This document shows positions 56,424-64,000 of a stretch of DNA of 64,000 bases, piece by piece. Within the stretch, counting starts at the first letter, position 1. Each line of letters starts with the position of its first letter. Under the pieces are notes generated by a model. It had not been told where the DNA came from and ran no database searches. It saw only the letters and a list, made by a program, of their open reading frames with translations. Both the position numbers and the translations under genes were made by a program. Source of the stretch: Ignatzschineria larvae DSM 13226 (GTDB lineage Bacteria; Pseudomonadota; Gammaproteobacteria; Cardiobacteriales; Wohlfahrtiimonadaceae); assembly GCF_038500265.1 (NCBI RefSeq), contig NZ_CP150637.1, forward strand, positions 315,001 through 379,000, read 5' to 3'.

Positions 56424-58370
56424 ATGGGGCAGAAAATTGCGAAACTTGATCCGCATGTCATTAACCAGATTGCCGCTGGTGAAGTGGTTGAGAGACCGGC
56501 TTCAGTTGTGAAAGAGTTAGTTGAGAATAGTATTGATGCCAATGCCACTGAAATTGTGATAGATATTCGAGCAGGTGGCATTGAACAGATTATTGTACAA
56601 GATAATGGGAGTGGGATTGCTAAGGAGGATTTAAGCCTTGCTTTATCAAGTCATTCCACGAGTAAGATTCGTTCAGCCAATGATCTAGAAGAGATTGCCA
56701 CTTTAGGTTTTAGAGGAGAAGCGCTACCGAGTATTGCGGCAGTTTCTCGCTTAACACTTATTTCTCGAGAAGCGGGAACAGAGTATGCCTTTAAAGTACA
56801 GAGCAAAGGGCATGATGAAATTAATGAGCCGATGCCGGCATCGCTTCCCCAAGGCACTCGAATCGAAGTTTTTGATCTCTTTTTTAATGTGCCGGCAAGA
56901 CGGAAATTTTTGCGTACTGAGAGAACAGAGCTAAGTCATATTGAAACTTTAGTAAAACGCCTAGCGCTTATTCGTTTCGATATTAGTTTCACTCTTATTC
57001 ATAATGGGCGTGAGATCTTTTCAGCGCCTATTGCTGAGACAATGGCGCAAAAACAGGCAAGAATTGGGCAAGTTTTTAATCAAGAATTTTTAGATAATTG
57101 TTTTCACTTTTCACATACTAAAGAAGTGGTGATTGATGATGTGGGAACAACTCGAATTTTAACGTTAGAAGGTTGGGTTGCTAAGCCTACTTTTTTCCGC
57201 AATAACAATGAATGGCAGTATGTCTATGTCAATGGGCGAATGGTAAAAGATCGTCTTGTGGCGCATGCGATTCGTCAAGCTTATCGAGATGTTATGTACA
57301 GTGATAAGCATCCTGCTTTTGTGGTCTATTTTACGCTTGATCCTGCTGCGGTAGATGTCAATGCTCATCCCCAAAAACATGAGGTGCGGTTTCGAGAGTC
57401 GCGAATTGTTCATAACTTTCTTTTTAGCACCTTTAATCATGTCATCTCTCGGCCGGAAGTTCTAGAGGGGAGTGATGCGCTTCCGGTTGTGGCTTCAATA
57501 GAGGATAAACAGCCTTTATCAGCACAAGAAGCGCCATCAGAGAGTAGTGCCATTGCAAATCAACGACAAACAGGACTCTCTTTTGGTAATCAATATGGTG
57601 GGCAGGGTAAGCCTTATAAGCCTCTTAATCTCTATGAAGCAATCGGTGCCGGTCGCAATATATCAAATTCATCAGGGCAACAAGTATTTACCGAACTAAC
57701 AGATGAAACTTCTTCAACGGCGCTTAATCATTCAGCTACTGATAAAATTGGCAATAAAAATGATCAAGATTTCGATCCTGATGATGCACCGTTAGGCTAT
57801 GCGCTCGGACAACTTCATGAAGCCTATATTTTGGCGGAGAATCGGCAGGGTTTAGTGATGGTAGATATGCATGCCGCTCATGAGCGGATTATTTATGAGC
57901 GTTTTAAGAGTGCAGTGGATACGGATAAAGGGATTGTCAGACAAGCCTTGTTAATTCCTAAAACTATTGAAGTAACCTCGAAAGAGATTGCGCTTGTAGA
58001 GGAATTTCAGGCAGAACTTCACTCAATAGGTTTGATTTTAGAAGTATTAAGTCATAATTCCATTGTAGTACGAGAGGTTCCGGCAAGTTTAATTCGCGCT
58101 AATATCGAGAAATTAGTGAGCGAAGTGTTACGAGATTTTGACCGCTATGGGTCTAGTCAAAAGATTACGGAACATATCCATGATATTCTTTCAACGATGG
58201 CTTGTCATAGCGCTATTCGTCATCATCGGCGTTTAACCTTACCAGAGATGAATGCGCTACTTCGAGATATGGAGCGTACAGAACGATCAGGGCAGTGTAA
58301 TCATGGTCGCCCTACTTGGCGGTCGTTAGCATTGACTGATTTAGATAAACTCTTTTTACGAGGTGAATAG
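56424..58370 (+). CDS. mutL: DNA mismatch repair protein MutL (endonuclease type)
   Basis: 648 aa from ATG 56424, which has AAGGAG upstream; the frame is open to 56376. GHKL ATPase N-terminus (IAAGEVVERPASVVKEL, ELVENSIDA, DNGSGI, GFRGEAL). The C-terminal domain has DMHAAHERIIYE from residue 481, ACHSAIR and CNHGRP, which together form the nicking endonuclease site found in MutL of bacteria without MutH. One position differs from the usual DQHA. Overlaps aroE by 1 bp. Confidence 0.96.
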   Translation: MGQKIAKLDPHVINQIAAGEVVERPASVVKELVENSIDANATEIVIDIRAGGIEQIIVQDNGSGIAKEDLSLALSSHSTSKIRSANDLEEIATLGFRGEALPSIAAVSRLTLISREAGTEYAFKVQSKGHDEINEPMPASLPQGTRIEVFDLFFNVPARRKFLRTERTELSHIETLVKRLALIRFDISFTLIHNGREIFSAPIAETMAQKQARIGQVFNQEFLDNCFHFSHTKEVVIDDVGTTRILTLEGWVAKPTFFRNNNEWQYVYVNGRMVKDRLVAHAIRQAYRDVMYSDKHPAFVVYFTLDPAAVDVNAHPQKHEVRFRESRIVHNFLFSTFNHVISRPEVLEGSDALPVVASIEDKQPLSAQEAPSESSAIANQRQTGLSFGNQYGGQGKPYKPLNLYEAIGAGRNISNSSGQQVFTELTDETSSTALNHSATDKIGNKNDQDFDPDDAPLGYALGQLHEAYILAENRQGLVMVDMHAAHERIIYERFKSAVDTDKGIVRQALLIPKTIEVTSKEIALVEEFQAELHSIGLILEVLSHNSIVVREVPASLIRANIEKLVSEVLRDFDRYGSSQKITEHIHDILSTMACHSAIRHHRRLTLPEMNALLRDMERTERSGQCNHGRPTWRSLALTDLDKLFLRGE

Positions 58371-59197
58371 TGAATTCAACAATCTTACAACGATGCGTTA
58401 TTTTTGGTAATCCTATTGCGCAATCAAAATCTCCAGAGATGCAGATGCAGTTTGCTCGTAATGCCGGTGTCAATCTTGAGTATTTAAAGGTTCTAACGCC
58501 GCTCGATGATCTTGCAGGAACCTTAAAGCATTGGGTCAATCAAGGGATTGTTGGGGCTAATATTACCGTTCCGTTTAAAGAGGAGATATATCGATTGTGT
58601 GATGATTTAACACCTGAAGCTCGTACAGCGAAAGCCGTCAATACAATTCGTATTCAAGAAGGGAAGATCTACGGACATAATACTGATGGTATTGGACTTA
58701 TTCGGGATATGACCGAGCTAAAAGGAATTCAAATTGCCGGCAAGCGCATTTTAGTATTAGGTGCCGGTGGCGCAGTTCGCGGCATTATGCAACCGCTTTT
58801 AGATCAAAAACCGCATTCTGTGATGTTGAGTAATCGTACTTTGATTAAAGCAGAGCAATTAGTCCAAGAGTTTGCAAATAGTACACAATGTGATATTTCA
58901 GCGATGGCTTGGCATGATTTACAGGATGAGTTTGATCTGATTATTAATGGGACAAGTGCCTCACTGCAACAAGATTTCCCGGCATTACCACAAGGAACGA
59001 TCGGTAGCGATACTATCGGTTATGATCTTGTTTATAGCAATCAACCCACTATTTTTATGGAATATATCTACGATAATGGTGGTAAAAAAGCCTATGATGG
59101 CTTAGGGATGCTCATTGAGCAAGGCGTATACGCCTTTGAATTTTGGTTCGGGAAGAAGCCCTCGATAGATGGTGTAATGGCGATCTTTGGGCGGTAA
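58370..59197 (+). CDS. aroE: Shikimate dehydrogenase
   Basis: 275 aa. NADPH-dependent reduction of 3-dehydroshikimate in aromatic amino-acid synthesis. Substrate motif NPIAQSKSP (14-22), catalytic Lys70 in NITVPFK, partner Asp in HNTDGIG, and NADP loop GAGGAVRG. GTG start overlapping the mutL stop by one base, with GAGGTG as ribosome-binding site inside mutL. Confidence 0.96.
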   Translation: MNSTILQRCVIFGNPIAQSKSPEMQMQFARNAGVNLEYLKVLTPLDDLAGTLKHWVNQGIVGANITVPFKEEIYRLCDDLTPEARTAKAVNTIRIQEGKIYGHNTDGIGLIRDMTELKGIQIAGKRILVLGAGGAVRGIMQPLLDQKPHSVMLSNRTLIKAEQLVQEFANSTQCDISAMAWHDLQDEFDLIINGTSASLQQDFPALPQGTIGSDTIGYDLVYSNQPTIFMEYIYDNGGKKAYDGLGMLIEQGVYAFEFWFGKKPSIDGVMAIFGR

Positions 59198-59332
59198 TAT
59201 TGATAAACATTATTTCCCTTTTGGATCTTTGATAAAAGTAAGAAAGTTAAGATAAAACGTGCCTTTAATCAGGCATTCAATCCTGGATTTTGATATCATT
59301 TGCAAAATCCATTCATAAAGGAAGAGAGAATT

Positions 59333-60079
59333 ATGTCTGAAGAAAAAACCCATTTTGGTTATCAAACGGTCGATCGTGATGAGAAAGAAGCGAAAGTTGC
59401 AGAAGTGTTTCACTCAGTTGCGAGCCGCTATGATGTGATGAATGATGTGATGAGTTTTGGGATTCATCGCCTTTGGAAAAATACAGCGATGAGCTTATCA
59501 GGGGCAAGACGCGGTCAGAAAGTATTGGATCTTGCCGGCGGCACTGGGGATTTGACGAAACGTTTAAGTCAACGTGTGGGTGCTGAAGGCTTAGTGGTTT
59601 TATCAGATATCAACGAATCAATGTTAGAAGAAGGTCGTAAACGTCTTATCAATGAAGGGATTGTCGGCAATGTGGAATTTAAACAGATTAATGCCGAACA
59701 GATTCCCTTTGAAGATGCGACATTTGACCTTGTTACGATCGGTTTTGGACTTCGTAATGTAACGGATAAAATGAAAGCGCTCAAAGAGATGCGCCGAGTC
59801 TTAAAACCTGGCGGTCGTCTTTTGGTGTTAGAGTTTTCTAAACCGGTGGTTCCAGGATTAGGGACGCTTTATGATTTCTATTCATTCCAAATTATTCCAC
59901 GTATGGGGGAGTTAATTGCAAAAGATGGTGATAGCTATCGCTATCTCTCTGAATCGATTCGGATGCATCCACCACAAGAAGAGCTTCGCGATATGATGCT
60001 TGAAGCGGGATTTGATGAAGTGGATTATAAAAATTTAACCGGCGGGATTGTGGCAATTCATCGAGGATTTGTCTATTAA
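59333..60079 (+). CDS. ubiE: Ubiquinone/menaquinone C-methyltransferase
   Basis: 248 aa from ATG 59333 (GGAAGAGAG upstream); the frame is open to 59300. SAM-dependent methyltransferase of ubiquinone and menaquinone synthesis. SAM motif [11 protein letters not shown] near 63-73 and the UbiE signatures [11 protein letters not shown] and FGLRNVTD. ubiB follows after 129 bp; ubiJ, which sits between them in E. coli, is absent here. Confidence 0.97.
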   Translation: MSEEKTHFGYQTVDRDEKEAKVAEVFHSVASRYDVMNDVMSFGIHRLWKNTAMSLSGARRGQKVLDLAGGTGDLTKRLSQRVGAEGLVVLSDINESMLEEGRKRLINEGIVGNVEFKQINAEQIPFEDATFDLVTIGFGLRNVTDKMKALKEMRRVLKPGGRLLVLEFSKPVVPGLGTLYDFYSFQIIPRMGELIAKDGDSYRYLSESIRMHPPQEELRDMMLEAGFDEVDYKNLTGGIVAIHRGFVY

Positions 60080-60208
60080 ATATTAGCCTTAGAATTAGTC
60101 TAAGCGCTAGTTAATATAGAGTTTATCAACTTTAACGATAAGCTCTGGTTATTAGTGGGGATTGCAGAGAATTCCTACTTCATATTCTATTTACTTAAGG
60201 ATAATTAG

Positions 60209-61840
60209 ATGATTTCTCGTGGTTTGCGTATGATTAAAATCTGGTGGGTATTCCTCAGATTTGGTCTATATGATCTTGCTTTTATGGTGCCAGGACTGCG
60301 GCATCTTCGGTTTCTTAAACCGGTGTTGTCTCTTTTTAATGGTTATAAAACAACGCCATTGCCGGTGCGTATTCGCCTTGCTTTAGAACAACTTGGACCG
60401 ACGTTTATTAAATTAGGGCAGGCGCTCTCAACGAGATATGATCTGCTTGATAAAGAGATTGTCGATGAGTTAGTAAAGCTACAAGATAGTGTGCCACCAT
60501 TTCCAAGTGATGTAGCGATCAATATTATTGAAAAGGCTTATCAAAAGCCGCTTAATCAAATATTCCGCTCTTTTGATGAAACGCCGATTGCAGCAGCCTC
60601 TATTGCACAGGTACATGGGGCTGTACTACTCAATGGTCAAGAGGTGGTTGTTAAAGTTGTGCGCCCTGGCATTCAGAAAGTGATTAAACGAGATATCGGC
60701 TTGATGGAAGTGCTTGCATACACTATTGAACGCTACTATCCGGATGGTAAACGGCTTCGCCCTGTGGAGATTGTAGAAGAGCATGCGCGGACAATTTTGA
60801 ATGAACTCGATTTGACAATTGAAGCCGCAAATGGCGCGCAATTAAGAGAGAATTTTAAAGGTTCAAGAGCGCTCTATGTGCCTGAAATATATCTTGATTA
60901 TGTCCGTAAAAATGTCTTTGTGATGGAGCGTATTTCCGGCGTTCCTGTCGGCGATATTGAAACCTTAAAAGCTTTAGGAGTAGATATCCCGTTACTTGCT
61001 AAACGAAGTGTCGATATCTTCTTTACCCAAGTCTTTGAGCATAGTTTTTTCCATGCAGATATGCATCCCGGTAATATCTTTGTGGATGTGACAAATCCGA
61101 AAGATCCCACTTATATTGCACTAGATTTCGGTATTATTGGGACATTGAATGAAGATGATCAGCATTATCTAGCAAGTAACTTTTTAGCCTTTTTTAATCG
61201 AGATTATCTTAAAGTTGCAGAACTCCATGTGGAATCTGGTTGGGTACCGCCAGATACACCGGTGGGAGATTTTGAAGCCGTTATTCGCTCATTATGTGAA
61301 CCCGTTTTCAATAAGCTTTTAAAAGATATCTCTTTTGGTGGTTTTCTATTATCACTCTTTCAAACGGCGCGTCGCTTTAAAATGGAAATGCAACCACAGT
61401 TGATGTTATTGCAGAAGACACTTTTTGCAATTGAGGGCTTAGGAAGAGAGCTTTACCCTGATTTAGATCTGTGGGAAACGGCAAAACCTTATCTTGTTGA
61501 TTTTGTGAAGAGAAAGCGTGGGCCAAAGGCGATCATTAAACGGTATAAACACGATCTTCCCATCTGGCTTGAACAGATTCCTGATATGATGCAAAACGGG
61601 AATATTGTTTTCCGTCAAGCTGTGAAAGGTGAGTTAAAGGTGAACCTTGCACAAACTCAATGGGAACAGTTACAAGCGATTCAAAGTGAAGAGAGTAAAC
61701 GGAGAATCTTGGGTGGTGTTGGTGCTGTATTCTTATTAGCGCTGTTACTTAAATGGGATGATCTGTCATTATGGGGAACGGTTTCTATCTCATTATTAGG
61801 ACTATTCTTTTTCTATCTATCGTTACGAAAAAGACGGTAA
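60209..61840 (+). CDS. ubiB: Ubiquinone biosynthesis regulatory kinase-like protein
   Basis: 543-aa atypical kinase of the ABC1/ADCK family needed for ubiquinone synthesis, with ATPase activity. KLGQALSTR near residue 70 is the family's KxGQ motif, followed by AAASIAQVH (Ala-rich loop), FHADMHPGN and DFGIIG. Two C-terminal membrane helices (about 500-540) anchor it. AAGGA before ATG 60209. Confidence 0.96.
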   Translation: MISRGLRMIKIWWVFLRFGLYDLAFMVPGLRHLRFLKPVLSLFNGYKTTPLPVRIRLALEQLGPTFIKLGQALSTRYDLLDKEIVDELVKLQDSVPPFPSDVAINIIEKAYQKPLNQIFRSFDETPIAAASIAQVHGAVLLNGQEVVVKVVRPGIQKVIKRDIGLMEVLAYTIERYYPDGKRLRPVEIVEEHARTILNELDLTIEAANGAQLRENFKGSRALYVPEIYLDYVRKNVFVMERISGVPVGDIETLKALGVDIPLLAKRSVDIFFTQVFEHSFFHADMHPGNIFVDVTNPKDPTYIALDFGIIGTLNEDDQHYLASNFLAFFNRDYLKVAELHVESGWVPPDTPVGDFEAVIRSLCEPVFNKLLKDISFGGFLLSLFQTARRFKMEMQPQLMLLQKTLFAIEGLGRELYPDLDLWETAKPYLVDFVKRKRGPKAIIKRYKHDLPIWLEQIPDMMQNGNIVFRQAVKGELKVNLAQTQWEQLQAIQSEESKRRILGGVGAVFLLALLLKWDDLSLWGTVSISLLGLFFFYLSLRKRR

Positions 61841-61896
61841 CATGCTGATATTTTTTGCTGTATGTGATAATCTTAAGAAAGAATTTTAAAAAGAAA

Positions 61897-61935
61897 TTGA
61901 TTTAACACAATTCTTTGCAAAATATCATCTATAAT
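61897..61935 (+). promoter_or_regulatory. Promoter of the cytochrome c' gene with FNR-like site
   Basis: TATAAT at 61930-61935 is a consensus -10. No good -35 is present, but TTGAT-TTAA-CACAA (61897-61910) matches the FNR box TTGAT-N4-ATCAA at eight of ten positions. Its centre lies about 38-39 bp before the predicted transcription start, near the class II activator position. Confidence 0.4.
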
Positions 61936-61996
61936 AAGCGGAGAATATCTTGATAATAATCAGGGTAGAGTAGAGTTTTTATAAGGAGAGAAGTCA

Positions 61997-62431
61997 ATGA
62001 AAAAATTAGCATTAGTAGCAATTTTAGCCGTAACGACTATGGGCATTTCTATGGCACAGGCAGATACAGATGCTGTGATCAAATACCGTAAAGCAGCTTT
62101 CACAGTTGCAGGCTGGAATATGGGAATCTTAGGCGGTATGCTTAAAGGTGAAGTTGAATACAACCCAGAAGAGGCGGTATCAGCGGCAAAACGTATTAAT
62201 GAAATGGCTAAGGCCGTAGGTGCAACATTCGTTGATGGCGCTTATGAAGGAACTAATGCAAGCCCTAAAATCGCAGAAAATCGTGCAGAGTTTGATGCAG
62301 ATTTAGCGGCATTCATCGAAGAGAGTGGCAAAATGGTTGAAGCTGCAGGTGAAAAACAAACGCTTGCACAACAAATGGGTAAATTAGGCGGTACTTGTAA
62401 GTCTTGCCATGATTCATTCAAATTAGATTAA
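61997..62431 (+). CDS. Cytochrome c' family protein
   Basis: 144 aa. Signal peptide 1-22 (MKKLALVAIL...AQA), then a four-helix bundle, and heme c attachment CKSCH at 134-138 close to the C-terminus, the cytochrome c' arrangement. These periplasmic proteins bind NO and CO and protect against nitrosative stress. AAGGAGAG precedes ATG 61997. Monocistronic with its own terminator; a possible FNR site lies upstream. Confidence 0.93.
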   Translation: MKKLALVAILAVTTMGISMAQADTDAVIKYRKAAFTVAGWNMGILGGMLKGEVEYNPEEAVSAAKRINEMAKAVGATFVDGAYEGTNASPKIAENRAEFDADLAAFIEESGKMVEAAGEKQTLAQQMGKLGGTCKSCHDSFKLD

Positions 62432-62528
62432 TAGCTGATTGATGATTTTAAATCATCATCTCTAGTTGATTCTTATTGTTATAGGCTTTTTTGTTAGGCT
62501 ATTACGATAAATCTAAGATACAATCAAG

Positions 62529-62557
62529 GGCGGTTGGCATGGTGCTAACCGCCTTTT
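62529..62557 (+). terminator. Intrinsic terminator of the cytochrome c' gene
   Basis: GGCGGTTGGCA (62529-62539), 3-nt loop, TGCTAACCGCC (62543-62553), one G-U pair, then TTTT. Confidence 0.85.
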
Positions 62558-62591
62558 CTATATTTCCCACTTATAGGAGATTGATCGCGTC

Positions 62592-63680
62592 ATGAAAAAA
62601 TTTAAATTGGCAACGCTCTTATCTTTAGGTTTGGCATTAGGTACGACAGCAGTACAAGCGCAAGAAGTACGCGTTTATAACTGGACTGATTATATTGATC
62701 CAGAATTGATTACTGAATTTACCGATCAAACAGGTATTAAGGTGATCTATGATACATTCGATAGTAATGAAGTATTATTGGCAAAAACTTTAACGGGTAA
62801 TTCAGGATACGATATTGTCGTACCATCAGATTATACTTTGATCTATATGACGCAGGCAGATGCGGTACAGAAGATTGATCGTAGCAAGCTACAAAATATT
62901 GGTAATATCTGGCCTTTTGTTGAGGAACGACTTGAAGAATTGCCAGGCGCGACAGAATATTCTGTCCCTTATATGTGGGGAACAACAGGTATTGCCTATA
63001 ATGTGGATAAGATTCAAGAGCTCGTGCCAGATGCACCGCTTGATTCTATGGAGCTTCTTTTTAATCCCGAATATGCTTCAAAACTCGCAAGCTGCGGAAT
63101 CTATGTTATTGATTCCCCGAGTGAGTTTTACCCAATGCTAATGCGTTACTTAGGATTAGATCCAGAGAGTACTTCAGATGCAGATCTTGCGAAAGCCAAT
63201 GAAGTCTTGGAGGGAATTCGTCCTTATATTACGAAATTTCATTCTTCAGAATATATCAATGCCATGGCCAATGGTGATGCTTGTTTGAGTTTAGGTTGGT
63301 CGGGTGATCTCTATTTAGCAAAAGCAAGAGCGAAAGAAGCGAATGCTGGCGTGAATATTGAATACTTTATTCCGAAAGAGGGTGGTCTACTCTGGTTTGA
63401 TCAATTAGCGATTCTAAAAAATGCTAAAAATGTAGATGAAGCCTATGCTTTTATCGATTTCTTATTAGATGCAAAAGTGAATGCGCGTGCGGCTGATTAT
63501 GTTGAATATGCGACATCAAATGAAGCTGCTTTCCCTTATGTGAATCAAGAGTTATTGAATGATAAAGCGCTCTATCCCTCAGAGGAAACATTATCACTAT
63601 TGAATGTGAAACAGCCTTATACGCAGCGGGAGCAGAAAAAACTAATGCGGCAATGGTTAAAAATTAAAGCGCAGAAATAG
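62592..63680 (+). CDS. PotD/PotF-family polyamine-binding protein
   Basis: 362-aa periplasmic solute-binding protein. Signal peptide about 1-23 (ends VQA), mature start QEVRVYNWTDYIDPE, typical of PotD/PotF. WGTTGIAYNVDKI and SLGWSGDLYLA carry aromatic and acidic ligand-site residues. Binds putrescine or spermidine for an ABC importer; no permease or ATPase gene adjoins, so those must lie elsewhere. TAGGAG upstream. Confidence 0.92.
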   Translation: MKKFKLATLLSLGLALGTTAVQAQEVRVYNWTDYIDPELITEFTDQTGIKVIYDTFDSNEVLLAKTLTGNSGYDIVVPSDYTLIYMTQADAVQKIDRSKLQNIGNIWPFVEERLEELPGATEYSVPYMWGTTGIAYNVDKIQELVPDAPLDSMELLFNPEYASKLASCGIYVIDSPSEFYPMLMRYLGLDPESTSDADLAKANEVLEGIRPYITKFHSSEYINAMANGDACLSLGWSGDLYLAKARAKEANAGVNIEYFIPKEGGLLWFDQLAILKNAKNVDEAYAFIDFLLDAKVNARAADYVEYATSNEAAFPYVNQELLNDKALYPSEETLSLLNVKQPYTQREQKKLMRQWLKIKAQK

Positions 63681-63748
63681 GAATGAACAGTATTTAATAG
63701 TACAAATTGGCCCAATCTTTTATTAGATTGTTGCTCGAAATAAGACCG

Positions 63749-63787
63749 ATCCTCTAAGCGTTGAAGGTAATGCTTAGAGGATTTTTT
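63749..63787 (+). terminator. Intrinsic terminator after the polyamine-binding protein gene
   Basis: ATCCTCTAAGC (63749-63759) pairs perfectly with GCTTAGAGGAT (63772-63782) across a 12-nt loop, followed by TTTTT. Confidence 0.9.
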
Positions 63788-63962
63788 ATGGAATTTGAAA
63801 AATTGTGCATGAGTTTTGATCTAGTTTTGATAGAGGGATGAGAGAGAGTTCATTTTTTATGTATAATGGTAAGTAAATTACAGATAGATAAATTCAAGAG
63901 GGTGATACTGATAAGGAGATCGCTATCTAAATTTATAACGATTATTTCAAATAGAGGTAACT

Positions 63963-64000
63963 ATGAGTATTATTCATCATTCATTAATTATTTTAGGATC
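63963..64000 (+). CDS. trxB: Start of a gene, probably thioredoxin reductase (cut by window end)
   Basis: Only 12 codons are visible, MSIIHHSLIILG, with GAGGTAACT before the ATG. The pattern resembles the N-terminus of TrxB (polar start, then LLILGSGPAG). The evidence is short and the name is tentative. Confidence 0.45.
   Translation, partial: MSIIHHSLIILG

Noticed and set aside
1-64000. tRNA genes, rRNA, CRISPR arrays, prophage or full insertion sequences
   Set aside because: None seen: no T-arm or CCA-ended cloverleaf, no spaced identical repeats, no transposase or phage genes.

Overview
The window reads as a contiguous piece of the chromosome of an AT-rich gammaproteobacterium. Gene content (Lon-HU, lepA-lepB-rnc-era, dapA-bamC, mutL, ubiE-ubiB, engB, apaH, glnA) and protein style fit the order Cardiobacteriales, such as Ignatzschineria or Wohlfahrtiimonas. 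That placement is my inference from gene order and composition, not a database result. No rRNA, tRNA, CRISPR array, prophage or full-length insertion sequence is visible.

Layout. 0-9.4 kb: zapE, tadA, a yggT-family gene, proC and uvrB on the minus strand, then lon and hupB on the plus strand; a 225-bp tandem repeat lies between yggT and proC. 9.5-12 kb: a YgfB/UPF0149-family gene, a TatD nuclease and a nitronate monooxygenase-like gene, followed by a second, inverted locus of the same repeat family. 12.4-17.7 kb: nth with a lysine-rich tail, a stand-alone RnfB-like ferredoxin, an AI-2E-family permease, a type IV pseudopilin, comEA and scpA. 17.9-29.2 kb, all minus: trpS, truA, an engB-glk-hexR operon, apaH, a large TPR protein of unknown function, mutY and uraA, with a small TA-bounded inverted-repeat element before mutY. 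29.8-38 kb: purU, pabB/pabC, a DMT permease and the lepA-lepB-rnc-era operon. 38.3-42.7 kb: two metallopeptidases (M16C and M42).

42.8-51.2 kb is the most distinctive block. It is a tightly overlapping biotin-independent malonate decarboxylase operon, mdcH-A-B-C-DE-G. It begins with an NCS2-type permease and ends with a GntR/FCD regulator. All catalytic and prosthetic-group genes are present. The beta and gamma subunits are fused into one protein. No usual malonate transporter (MdcF, MdcLM) is present; the NCS2 protein that takes its place lacks the substrate-binding glutamate of nucleobase transporters. An 8-mer, ATATTGCA, occurs before the permease gene and twice, inverted, before the regulator gene.

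51.3-64 kb: a second copy of the TA-bounded element, glnA, xth, a possible 41-aa small protein, dapA-bamC, mutL-aroE, ubiE, ubiB, a cytochrome c', a PotD/PotF-type polyamine-binding protein, and the first 38 bases of a gene that looks like trxB. bamC carries a run of nine A residues that puts the best start codon and ribosome-binding site out of frame with the lipoprotein. The candidates for something new are the NCS2-malonate operon, the two dispersed repeat families, the TPR protein and the bamC start.
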